The notes under the pieces were generated by a model. That model saw only the letters and a list, made by a program, of their open reading frames with translations, was not told where the DNA came from and made no database searches. Shown here piece after piece: positions 52,056-60,369 of a DNA stretch of 64,000 nucleotides (position 1 is the first letter of the stretch; each line of letters opens with the position of its first letter). Made by a program: the position numbers and the translations under genes. Origin of the DNA: Niveispirillum sp943371025. Lineage in GTDB: Bacteria; Pseudomonadota; Alphaproteobacteria; Azospirillales; Azospirillaceae. The stretch is taken from contig CALRTC020000020.1 of NCBI GenBank assembly GCA_943371025.1, forward strand, positions 1-64,000, written 5' to 3'.

Positions 52056-52576
52056 TCGCCTCCATCCTGTCGCTTCTGCTGGACGTGGCCATCGTCGGGC
52101 TTCTGGTAGCGACAATCATCTATGCCCTGCGCCTGAACCGCCAGCTTTCAGCCGTCAAGGAAAGCCGGGCGGAGCTGGAAGAACTGGTGCGCGGCTTTGC
52201 CGAGGCCACGGCCCAGGCCGACAGCTCCGTCAAGGGCATGCGCAAGGCTGCGCATGAGTCCGGTGAGACGCTGGCCGCCCTGATCAAGCGGGCGGACACG
52301 TTGAAGGAGGAGATGGAACTGATCGTGCAGGCGGCCGATGGTCTGGCCAACCGGCTGGAATCGGCGTCGGGCAAGGCGCGCGCGGCCGTCATGCCCTCCG
52401 GCCCCGTTCCGCAGCAATCGTCGGCACCGCGCACGTCTGCGCCGCAGGCACCCCGCCCGGCGGCCCCGGCGCCCGCGCCGCAGCAAGCCGCGGCACCGCA
52501 GCCGACCGGCGGGGCTGAGCCCCGCTCGCGGGCGGAGAAGGAACTGCTGCAGGCGCTGGAGAATCTGCGGCCATGA
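52052..52576 (+). CDS. Flagellar-operon membrane protein (DUF6468-like)
   Basis: A 174-residue protein. One N-terminal transmembrane helix (about 4-26, LSLLLDVAIVGLLVATIIYA) is followed by a coiled-coil region (about 30-105) and an Ala/Pro/Gln-rich tail ending in RAEKELLQALENLRP. Proteins of this pattern occur next to fliM in alphaproteobacteria and are grouped in DUF6468 (from memory). The function is unknown. Overlapping start and stop codons on both sides (ATGA) show tight co-translation with fliM and motE. Confidence 0.7.
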   Translation: MIASILSLLLDVAIVGLLVATIIYALRLNRQLSAVKESRAELEELVRGFAEATAQADSSVKGMRKAAHESGETLAALIKRADTLKEEMELIVQAADGLANRLESASGKARAAVMPSGPVPQQSSAPRTSAPQAPRPAAPAPAPQQAAAPQPTGGAEPRSRAEKELLQALENLRP

Positions 52577-53499
52577 CCGACGCCCCGTCACCAAAATCTG
52601 GCCAGCCCCAGCGGCCTGCCGCCGTAAAGCCGGCCGTGCGTCCGGCAGCCAGGCCGGCCACCAAGGCCAAGGGGAAAGCGGCACCGAAGGCGGCCAAGCC
52701 CCGTCGCGCCCTGATCCGCCCCGGACTGCTGCCGGCCACTATCTTTGTCGGCATGCTGGTCCTGGGGTTCAAGATCGGTGACATCTGGCTGACCCTGACC
52801 ACGGGCCAGGGGTTGACGCTGGTTTCGGCGTCGGTCGCTGAAACGCCAGCACCACAGGGATTGCCGGAAACGGAAGCCAAGCCGGGCGTCACCGTGCCCA
52901 AGCCCGCCGCCGTGGCCCCGCCTGCAACCGCCGCCGGCCAGACCCCGCCGTTGCAGGTTGCTTCCGCTGAACAGGCCCAGCCAGAGCACAAACCGGCCGG
53001 CGAGGACCATGCACCGGCGGCAGCACCGGCCGCCACAGTGCAGACGGAAGGGGCAGCACCGTCCGGCGCGCCGGGCCAGAGCTTCACTCCGACGGAACTG
53101 GAGCTGTTGCAGCGTCTGCAGGAACGGCGGGAGCAGCTGGAAAGCCGTGCGCGCGAACTGGACATGCGGGAGGCGATGCTGACCGCTGCCGAACAGCGAT
53201 TCGATCAGAAGATCGGCGAGCTGCAGACCCTGAAGAAGGAAATCCAGGGATTGCTGACCCAGGCGAACGCCGAACAGCAGGCCCAATTGGACAGTCTTGT
53301 GAAGATTTACGAGACAATGAAGCCGGCCGATGCCGCCAAGATATTCAACAAGCTTGAGAATGATGTACTGCTGAACGTGATCAGCCGTATGAAGGAGGCC
53401 AAGGTGGCGCCTGTTCTTGCCGCGATGGAAGAAAAACGCGCGCAGGAGGTTACCATCCTTCTGGCAGCACGGAAGAGGCTGCCCACCGTGCCCGAATGA
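52573..53499 (+). CDS. MotE-like periplasmic motility chaperone
   Basis: A 308-residue protein. A basic N-terminus and one transmembrane helix (about 49-70, LLPATIFVGMLVLGFKIGDI) are followed by an Ala/Pro linker, a long coiled coil (about 175-235) and a MgtE-N-like domain (MKPADAAKIFNKLENDVLLN) ending near KRLPTVPE. In rhizobia MotE is the periplasmic chaperone of the motor protein MotC. It is placed between fliM and the CheZ/MotB genes. The homology is to the family, and the client here is inferred. Confidence 0.8.
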   Translation: MTDAPSPKSGQPQRPAAVKPAVRPAARPATKAKGKAAPKAAKPRRALIRPGLLPATIFVGMLVLGFKIGDIWLTLTTGQGLTLVSASVAETPAPQGLPETEAKPGVTVPKPAAVAPPATAAGQTPPLQVASAEQAQPEHKPAGEDHAPAAAPAATVQTEGAAPSGAPGQSFTPTELELLQRLQERREQLESRARELDMREAMLTAAEQRFDQKIGELQTLKKEIQGLLTQANAEQQAQLDSLVKIYETMKPADAAKIFNKLENDVLLNVISRMKEAKVAPVLAAMEEKRAQEVTILLAARKRLPTVPE

Positions 53500-53568
53500 T
53501 TGTATGTATCGCTCGCTGCCGGCCCGTGGGCGGCCGGTTTTGAAGTAATCGTGCTTGAAGGTGTTTTG

Positions 53569-54225
53569 ATGCTCCGCACCGTCGCCACTGACCCCGTTCT
53601 CCAGCAGCGCCTGGATACTGCCCGCGTGGAGGCCCGCCAGCCCTTGTCGCGGGAGGAGGTGGCCACGATCGTTGCGTCCGTGCTGTCATCCATGGGCGGT
53701 GACCTGGGACAGCATGATCTGCATGTCTATGCGGAGCTGGAAGGGCTGGCCCGGTTCATCAACAATGCCAAGCGCGAGATCGCGTCCATCCAGCCGTCCG
53801 ACATCCATTCCGAGCATATCCCCCTGGCCACCGACGAACTGGATGCTGTCGTCGGTGCCACGGAGGATGCCACCAACCGCATCATGGATGCCTGCGATCA
53901 GATGATGGCCCTGGCCGGGGACGTGCCCCCGGAAGTGTCCAACAAGCTGATGGACATCACCACCGGCATCTATGAGGCCTGTAATTTCCAGGACATTACC
54001 GGCCAGCGCATCACCAAGGTCGTGCGCGCCCTGAAACATATCGAGCAGAAGGTCGAGGCCCTGCTGGTCGCCTTGGGCGAAGAAGTGCAGCGCCGTCATC
54101 CCGCGATGGAAGCCGCGGCACCGGCCGCAGCGACGAGTGCAGACAGCGATGCCAGCCTGTTGCATGGCCCGTCCAAGCCCGGCGCCGGCATCGACCAAGC
54201 GTTCATCGATTCCCTGTTTGATTGA
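53569..54225 (+). CDS. cheZ: CheZ-like CheY-P phosphatase in the flagellar operon
   Basis: A 218-residue helical protein. CNFQDITGQRITKVVRALKH (about 138-157) is the CheZ catalytic helix with Asp142 and Gln146, nearly the positions of E. coli CheZ Asp143 and Gln147. Long helices (about 50-135) form the dimer bundle. The last residues, IDQAFIDSLFD, form a CheY-binding-like tail similar to FliM's motif. GAAGGTG precedes ATG 53569. A longer paralogue with two such peptides is at 25062-25922. Confidence 0.87.
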   Translation: MLRTVATDPVLQQRLDTARVEARQPLSREEVATIVASVLSSMGGDLGQHDLHVYAELEGLARFINNAKREIASIQPSDIHSEHIPLATDELDAVVGATEDATNRIMDACDQMMALAGDVPPEVSNKLMDITTGIYEACNFQDITGQRITKVVRALKHIEQKVEALLVALGEEVQRRHPAMEAAAPAAATSADSDASLLHGPSKPGAGIDQAFIDSLFD

Positions 54226-54231
54226 GGCTGA

Positions 54232-54909
54232 ATGCCAGAGACGCCAACATCCGGACGCGCCGATACTGACCTGGCGGTTCCCCTGCGGTTCGGCCGGCCA
54301 GGCTCGTCCGATGGCGGGGACGGCGCCACGTTGCTTTATCTGGGCGTCTTCATCCTTCTGCTGGCATTCTTCATCCTGCTGAACAGCATTTCGCATTTCC
54401 ATGACGAGAAGGTGGGCGCCGTCATCCGCAGCGTCGACGATGCCTTTTCGTCCCAGGCAGTGCTGACCGGGGCCGCCGGCGACCGACAGCAGGCGCGCGC
54501 CGAAGCTGCGCGCGCCCTGCAGGATTTGGGCGATCTGATCCGTGCCGAACTGCCACTGGCCAAGGTGGAAGCCGGGACGGAGACGGGAACGCTGCAGGTG
54601 ACCATGCCAGCCGGGGCCCTGTTCGTTGGTAACGGTCTGGACATCCGGCCCGAACAGCAGGGGCTGATGGACCGGGTGGCCCGGGTGCTGGAGCCGCGCC
54701 GACGCGGCGTGTCGGTTCGCGCCGAATTGCTGTTATCCACCCAGGATGCGGCGGACATGACGCCGCTGGTGGCCCGCGCCGGGGCCCTGGCCCGCGCATT
54801 GTCCGGCCTGGGGGCCAATCCGGCCTGGATGTCCGTGGGCCTGGAAAAGGGCGAGACGGCGGGTCAATTGCGGCTGCTGTTTGCCGTGCTGTCGACGGAG
54901 GGGGCGTGA
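54232..54909 (+). CDS. MotB-like membrane protein lacking the proton-channel Asp
   Basis: A 225-residue protein with one transmembrane helix (about 33-54, LLYLGVFILLLAFFILLNSI) of MotB shape but without the Asp that MotB uses for proton passage. The C-terminal half looks like a degenerate OmpA-type domain (LFVGNGLDIRPEQQGLMDRV, then RAGALARALSGLGANP). It is the immediate upstream neighbour of a canonical MotB-like gene, overlapping by one base (TGATG). It may form a stator with it, or be a structural or regulatory MotB paralogue. Confidence 0.7.
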   Translation: MPETPTSGRADTDLAVPLRFGRPGSSDGGDGATLLYLGVFILLLAFFILLNSISHFHDEKVGAVIRSVDDAFSSQAVLTGAAGDRQQARAEAARALQDLGDLIRAELPLAKVEAGTETGTLQVTMPAGALFVGNGLDIRPEQQGLMDRVARVLEPRRRGVSVRAELLLSTQDAADMTPLVARAGALARALSGLGANPAWMSVGLEKGETAGQLRLLFAVLSTEGA

Positions 54910-55601
54910 TGGCCACTCCACCGTCCCAGCTTTTCAGCTTTGCGACCCCGCAGACGCCGGCGGGGAAGGCGTGGCTGGTCACGTTCAGTGATCTGATCTG
55001 CCTGCTGCTGACCTTCTTTGTCATGCTGTATGCCATGTCGGACCCCGACCCGGCCCGATACCGGGCCCTGGCCGCCGGGGCGCCGGGGGCCAAGCTGGAA
55101 CAGGTGGGGGAGGAGAGACCCGAAGCCGCCTTTTCCGCCGCCAGCGTGGACCGTGGCAAGGCCATCGATATCGGCTATCTGGGCCGTGTGTTCGAAAGCC
55201 AGATGGCGAAGAATCCGGAACTGGCGGATATCCGCATCGCACGGGTCGACGGAACGTTGATCCTGTCCCTGCCCACCGACCTTCTGTTTGCACCTGGCGA
55301 GGCCACCCTGTCCGAGGGCGGCAAACGGGCCTTGTTCGTCATGGGCGGGGTCGCGGCCAATATCGGCAATGCTGTGGATGTGGTCGGCCACGCGGATGCC
55401 AGCCCGGTGACCCATCGCTACCCCAGCAACTGGGAATTGTCCCTGGCCCGTGCCCAGACGGTGGCCGATATGCTGCACCAGGCGGGTTATCTGAAGGAAA
55501 TTACCGTGCGCGGTCATGGTGACGGCCAGTCGGGTGGGCGCATCGATCCGACGGCCCGCCGCGTTGATCTGGTCGTACGCGAACATGGTGTGTCGCCATG
55601 A
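54909..55601 (+). CDS. MotB-like stator protein with OmpA domain
   Basis: A 230-residue protein. The transmembrane helix TFSDLICLLLTFFVMLYAMS (about 25-44) has Asp28 at the conserved proton-binding site. A plug-like segment follows, then an OmpA-like peptidoglycan-binding domain (VVGHADASPVTHRYPSNWEL, then LARAQTVADMLHQAG). It should anchor a stator in the wall. The partner MotA is not in the window. ATG 54909 shares a base with the previous TGA. Confidence 0.85.
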   Translation: MATPPSQLFSFATPQTPAGKAWLVTFSDLICLLLTFFVMLYAMSDPDPARYRALAAGAPGAKLEQVGEERPEAAFSAASVDRGKAIDIGYLGRVFESQMAKNPELADIRIARVDGTLILSLPTDLLFAPGEATLSEGGKRALFVMGGVAANIGNAVDVVGHADASPVTHRYPSNWELSLARAQTVADMLHQAGYLKEITVRGHGDGQSGGRIDPTARRVDLVVREHGVSP

Positions 55602-58600
55602 CGGGTACGATCCACAGATCGGCACGTCGCCTGGCCCTGACCGTGGCCGCACTGGCCTTGCTGTCAGGGAGCGCCCCTGCCTGGGCCCAGCCGGGTCCGT
55701 CGGCGACAAGTTCTGCGTCCGCTGCGGTCCCCCGTGTGCCGGTCCGCACCGGTGTGCATCCGGACTATACGAGGCTGGTCTTCGACTGGCCGACAAATAC
55801 ACCCTACGAGGTTGGCCAAGGCGGCAACAATGTCGTCATTGTCTTCCCGGTTACAGCCACGCTCGATCTGGCTGCGGTCCAGCGCGCCAATCCCCGCCGC
55901 ATTACGGCATTGAGCCAGACGGGCGGGGAGGGGGCGGTGACCGTGACCTTCCAGATACCCGACGGCGCCGGTATCAAGCATAGCCGGGCTGGAAGCCGCA
56001 TCGTTGTGGACGTGCTGGACAAGGCCCCACCGGCCGCCGCGTCGCCGGCCGCCGCGTCGCCGGCGGCGGCGGGGAAAACTGCCGCCAGCAGTGCGGAGAA
56101 GCCATCCGACAAACCGCCTGCGCCTAAGGCGGCGGATCCCCGTGTTGCCAAGGAAGGGGCCCCGCTGTTCGAATTGCGGGGGCGCCCTGCCCCGCAGCAA
56201 CAGACTGCGGCCACCGCGCCCGCCGCGACAACCGCACCGACATCTCTTGCCCCGCCGCCCACACAGACGGTTGCGGAAGCCGTTAAGCCAGCGGCAGCCG
56301 CTGCGGCGGCCCCTCCTGCGCATGGCACCCCGGCACCCGCAGTCGTCCCAACGCCCTCGCCGCCACCATCTGCGAAGCCTGGGGCGGCACCTCCTCCCGC
56401 ACCTGCTGCTGCAGGGCGTGGCGACCCGGCCGCCGTGCCCACGGCACCCGCTGCTGCCACTGCGTCGGTGGTCCCGGCCGCGCAGATGCAGGCAGCCGAA
56501 CCGGTATCTGCCCCGGTGACCTTGACCTTCGATCCGAAGGTCGCCAGGGGGGCCGCCGTCTATGAGCGCGCCGGCTATCTCTATGTGCTGTTTGATGATG
56601 AGGTGCCGCCGCAGACGGCGCCCGCCGTACCAGCCGATCTGCCGCTGGTGATCGAACCGGTAACCGTGGCCGGTGGCAGCGGCTTTCGGGCCACCATGCC
56701 GGCCCTGACCGATGTATCCGTCCGGCGTGAAGGTACCGCCTGGCAATTGACCTTCACCCGGGCCACGGATGCCGGCGATGAAGAGCCCGGTGGCTCCATG
56801 GCCCTGTCCGCCAAGCCTGATCCTGACTTTGCCTTGGGTGCCCGTCTGGTGGTGCCGGTCGCAGATGCGGAAAAGGTGCTGGCTTTCGATGATCCGGTAG
56901 TCGGCGACCGGCTGTTCGTCGTGCCGCTGGCGCTGCCCGGCCCGCATGTGCCGGCGCCGTTGCGGTTTTCGGAAACCCAATTGCTGCCGACATTGCAGGG
57001 TGTCGCCATTCGGGCCTTGGACGACCGGCTGGCCGTACAGCCCGTGCGGGAGGGCGTGGAAATCACTGTCCCCGGTGGTTTGCACCTGTCGCCGGCAACA
57101 GACACCGTGGTCGTAGCCCCGCTGCCGCCGCCCGTGGTGGAAGAAGAAAAGCTGTTCGATTTCAAACGCTGGGGCCAGGTCCAGCCAAAGGATTTCGTCA
57201 AGGCTCGGCAGGCCAAGTGGGAACAGCTGGTTTCATTGCCGGAGGCCGAACGGACGCGGGGGCGGCTGGACGTGGCCCGCTTCTATCTGGCCAATGGCAT
57301 GGGGTACGAAGCGATGGGCATGCTGACCCGCGTCCAGGGTTTGCAGCCCGACGTGGATCGGCGGCCGGAATTCTTGGCCGTGCGCGGGGTAGCACGGGTG
57401 CTGACTGGTGATTTGGCCGGCGCCATGGCGGATCTGTCCAACCGGCAGGTGGCGGCCGAACCCGACACGGCCCTGTGGCGTGCGGCAGCCCTGGCCGGGC
57501 AGCAGGATTTCGCCGGTGCCTATAACGGGTTCATGGCGCACAAGGAGCTGCTGGACCACTATCCCGACCCGTTCTATACGGGCCTTGCACTGTCGGCCGC
57601 CGACGCGGCGCTGCGGACCGGCCATCCCGAAAGCGCCGCCATCATCATGGACCGTGTCGCCAAAAGGGGCGGTGAAACCGGCAGCAGCGCGCCCGCCGTG
57701 CAATATTTCCGCGGGGCGGTGTTCCGGGCACTGGGCGACAATGACAAGGCCCTGTCCTATTTCGACAAGGCCCGCAACGGCCGCGACCGGCTGTATGCCA
57801 TGCGCGGCAAACGCGACTACATCGACACCGCCCTGGCCGCCGGCAAGATGGACCCGAAGGTCGCGGCCAAGGAGATGGAAACCATGCGTTTCGCCTGGCG
57901 TGGCGATGCGCTGGAACTGTCCAATCTGCGCCGGATCGGGGAGGTTTACGCCATTGCCGGCCAGTATCCCCAGGCATTCGACGCCATGCGCAACACCATC
58001 TCCCAGTTCCCGGACACGCCGGACGCCAAGGAGATCGCGGCCGATATGACCCGGACCTTCACCGACCTGTTCGCCAAGGACGGGGCGGCGAAGATGACGC
58101 CGCTGGAGGCAATGGCGCTTTACGAACAATACCGGGAACTGACGCCGCCCGGCCCGGATGGGGACCGCATCATCCGCAAGCTGGCGGAACGGCTGGTTGA
58201 GATCGACCTGTTGGATCGGGCTGCGCAGTTGCTGGACCATCAGGTGCAATACCGGCTGTCAGGGCTGGAAAAGTCGCAGGTCGGCACGCGGCTGGCCGGC
58301 ATCCGCCTGCTGGACGGGCGGCCTGAACAGGCGGTGGAGGCCCTGGACAAGAGCGCCACGCCGGAAATTACGCCCGAGCTGGCGGAAGAACGCAAATTGC
58401 TGCGCGCCCGCGCCCTGTCGCAGATTGGCAAGGGGGCGGAGGCGGTGCAGTTGCTGGCCGCCGATCAGTCTGGCAATGCCAACCTGCTGCGTGTGGATAT
58501 CGCCATGCGTGACAAGCAATGGAAGGCGGCGGCGCAGGCGCTGGGTGACCTGATCGCGCCACCGCCGGCGGCGGGAGCCACCCTGGAGGCCAAGCAGTCC

Positions 58601-58894
58601 GGTCTGATCGTCAACCGGGCCATCGCCCTGTCGCTGGCGCAGGACAAGGCGGGGCTGGAGGCCTTGCGCCGCGACTATGGCGCCGCCATGGAAAAGACCA
58701 AGGACGCCAATGCCTTCCGCCTGCTGACCCGGCCGGAGGAATCGGCCGGGCTGCCCGATGCCGCCACCATCCGGTCGCGCATTACCGAAATCGACATGTT
58801 CCGCGGTTTCCTGGACAGCTATCGCACCTCGCGCCAGGAAGCGACAAACCCGACGCCCCCGCCGGCCGCAGCACCCACGCAGCCGCCATCCTGA
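55598..58894 (+). CDS. Large secreted TPR protein of the flagellar operon
   Basis: A 1098-residue protein with a signal peptide (about 1-31, AWAQ cleavage). An AMIN-like beta domain occupies about 45-140 (RTGVHPDYTRLVFDWPTNTP), and a long Ala/Pro/Thr linker about 140-300. A second beta region (DPKVARGAAVYERAGYLYVL) and from about 510 onward many helical TPR-like repeats (ARFYLANGMGYEAMGMLTRV) follow. Its ATG overlaps the MotB stop. In this position, and with a MotE homologue present, it could play the part MotC has in rhizobia, although sequence similarity to MotC is not claimed. It is otherwise an uncharacterised periplasmic motility factor. Confidence 0.75.
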   Translation: MTGTIHRSARRLALTVAALALLSGSAPAWAQPGPSATSSASAAVPRVPVRTGVHPDYTRLVFDWPTNTPYEVGQGGNNVVIVFPVTATLDLAAVQRANPRRITALSQTGGEGAVTVTFQIPDGAGIKHSRAGSRIVVDVLDKAPPAAASPAAASPAAAGKTAASSAEKPSDKPPAPKAADPRVAKEGAPLFELRGRPAPQQQTAATAPAATTAPTSLAPPPTQTVAEAVKPAAAAAAAPPAHGTPAPAVVPTPSPPPSAKPGAAPPPAPAAAGRGDPAAVPTAPAAATASVVPAAQMQAAEPVSAPVTLTFDPKVARGAAVYERAGYLYVLFDDEVPPQTAPAVPADLPLVIEPVTVAGGSGFRATMPALTDVSVRREGTAWQLTFTRATDAGDEEPGGSMALSAKPDPDFALGARLVVPVADAEKVLAFDDPVVGDRLFVVPLALPGPHVPAPLRFSETQLLPTLQGVAIRALDDRLAVQPVREGVEITVPGGLHLSPATDTVVVAPLPPPVVEEEKLFDFKRWGQVQPKDFVKARQAKWEQLVSLPEAERTRGRLDVARFYLANGMGYEAMGMLTRVQGLQPDVDRRPEFLAVRGVARVLTGDLAGAMADLSNRQVAAEPDTALWRAAALAGQQDFAGAYNGFMAHKELLDHYPDPFYTGLALSAADAALRTGHPESAAIIMDRVAKRGGETGSSAPAVQYFRGAVFRALGDNDKALSYFDKARNGRDRLYAMRGKRDYIDTALAAGKMDPKVAAKEMETMRFAWRGDALELSNLRRIGEVYAIAGQYPQAFDAMRNTISQFPDTPDAKEIAADMTRTFTDLFAKDGAAKMTPLEAMALYEQYRELTPPGPDGDRIIRKLAERLVEIDLLDRAAQLLDHQVQYRLSGLEKSQVGTRLAGIRLLDGRPEQAVEALDKSATPEITPELAEERKLLRARALSQIGKGAEAVQLLAADQSGNANLLRVDIAMRDKQWKAAAQALGDLIAPPPAAGATLEAKQSGLIVNRAIALSLAQDKAGLEALRRDYGAAMEKTKDANAFRLLTRPEESAGLPDAATIRSRITEIDMFRGFLDSYRTSRQEATNPTPPPAAAPTQPPS

Positions 58895-58980
58895 TGGCGC
58901 CCATGGACATTGCGCGCCCGGCGGCCCATCTGGGATAATGGGAACGGAACGGGACCGGGTGGGCGGAAGGATTGGACAAA

Positions 58981-60273
58981 GTGGCGGGTTTGTTTGAAGC
59001 GCAGGCGCCGCGGCCCCTGGCCGACCGGTTGCGGCCGCAAAGCCTGGACCAGATGGTGGGTCAGGACCATCTGCTGCGCCCGGACGGCCCCATCGGCCGC
59101 ATGATCGGGTCGCGGCGGCTGGTCTCCATGATCCTGTGGGGACCGCCCGGCTGTGGCAAGACCACGCTGGCCCGCCTGCTGGCCCAAACCACGGACCTGC
59201 ATTTCGAGCCGCTGTCGGCCATTTTCAGCGGCGTCGCCGACCTGCGCAAGGTGTTCGAGGCGGCAAAGGCCCGGCGGCTGGCCGGACAGGGCACCCTGCT
59301 GTTCATCGATGAGATTCACCGCTTCAACCGATCCCAGCAGGACGGCTTCCTGCCCTATGTGGAGGATGGGACGGTCACCCTGGTGGGGGCGACGACGGAG
59401 AATCCCAGCTTCGAGCTGAACGCTGCCTTGCTGTCGCGCGCCCAGGTCTTCGTGCTGAACCGGCTGGATGATGCGGCTCTGGAAAAGCTGCTGTGCCGGG
59501 CGGAGGCGGAAGAGGGGCGGCCCCTGCCGCTGGACGCGGATGCGCGCGCGTCGGTCAAGGCGCTGGCCGATGGCGACGGGCGCTATTGTCTGAACCTGTG
59601 CGAGGAGTTGTTTGCGCTGCCGCCGGGCAAGGTGCTGGACACCAATGCCCTGGCCAGTGCCGTGCAGCGGCGCATGCCGCTTTATGACAAGGCGCAGGAG
59701 GGGCATTACAACCTGATCTCCGCCCTGCATAAATCCCTGCGCGGGTCGGATACGGACGCCGCACTCTATTGGTACGCGCGCATGCTGGCCGGCGGGGAAG
59801 ATCCGCGCTATATCGCCCGCCGCCTGACCCGGTTCGCGGTGGAGGATATCGGCATGGCCGACCCCGCTGCCCTGACCCAGGCGACGGCGGCCTGGGAAGC
59901 CTATGAACGGCTGGGCAGCCCGGAGGGCGAACTGGCCATCGCGCAGCTGGTGATCTATCTGGGCACGGCACCGAAATCCAACGCTGCCTATACCGCCTAT
60001 AAGGAAGCGGTGCGCGCCGCCAAGGAGACGGGAAGCCTGTCGCCGCCCAAACATATCCTGAACGCGCCCACCAAGCTGATGAAACAGCTGGGCTATGGTC
60101 ACGGCTACAACTACGACCATGACACGGCCGAGGGATTCAGCGGCCAGAACTATTTCCCCGAGGAGATGGGACGGCGCGACTTCTACCGCCCCGTGGAACG
60201 CGGGTTCGAGCGGGAGGTGAAAAAGCGCCTGGATTACTGGGCGCGGCTGCGGGTGGAGAAATCGTCAGGATAG
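58981..60273 (+). CDS. rarA: Replication-associated recombination protein A (AAA+ ATPase)
   Basis: A 430-residue ATPase of the RarA/MgsA/WRNIP1 family that acts at stalled replication forks. Walker A is GPPGCGKTTLA, Walker B LFIDEIHRFNRSQQD, sensor VGATTENPSFELN, and the C-terminal tetramerisation domain has GHYNLISALHKSLRGSD and NAAYTAYKEAVRAA. GTG 58981 is preferred because GGAAGG sits about 10 nt before it. TTG 58972 is nearer and leaves too little spacing. Confidence 0.95.
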   Translation: MAGLFEAQAPRPLADRLRPQSLDQMVGQDHLLRPDGPIGRMIGSRRLVSMILWGPPGCGKTTLARLLAQTTDLHFEPLSAIFSGVADLRKVFEAAKARRLAGQGTLLFIDEIHRFNRSQQDGFLPYVEDGTVTLVGATTENPSFELNAALLSRAQVFVLNRLDDAALEKLLCRAEAEEGRPLPLDADARASVKALADGDGRYCLNLCEELFALPPGKVLDTNALASAVQRRMPLYDKAQEGHYNLISALHKSLRGSDTDAALYWYARMLAGGEDPRYIARRLTRFAVEDIGMADPAALTQATAAWEAYERLGSPEGELAIAQLVIYLGTAPKSNAAYTAYKEAVRAAKETGSLSPPKHILNAPTKLMKQLGYGHGYNYDHDTAEGFSGQNYFPEEMGRRDFYRPVERGFEREVKKRLDYWARLRVEKSSG

Positions 60274-60285
60274 GGTTTGCGCACA

Positions 60286-60301
60286 TCCCACCCCGGCGTC
60301 C
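60286..60301 (+). repeat. Intergenic repeat copy 1 (CCCACCCCGGCGTCCG)
   Basis: A 16-bp word just after the rarA stop, identical to 62970-62985 after the gltX stop. Both copies are preceded by a GCGCA-like stretch. Confidence 0.6.
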
Positions 60302-60369
60302 GTAACCCCTTGCGCCCACGGGCACGAAACCCCACTCTCTTCCCGCCTGTTGCCGGAGTGTTCCTGCCT

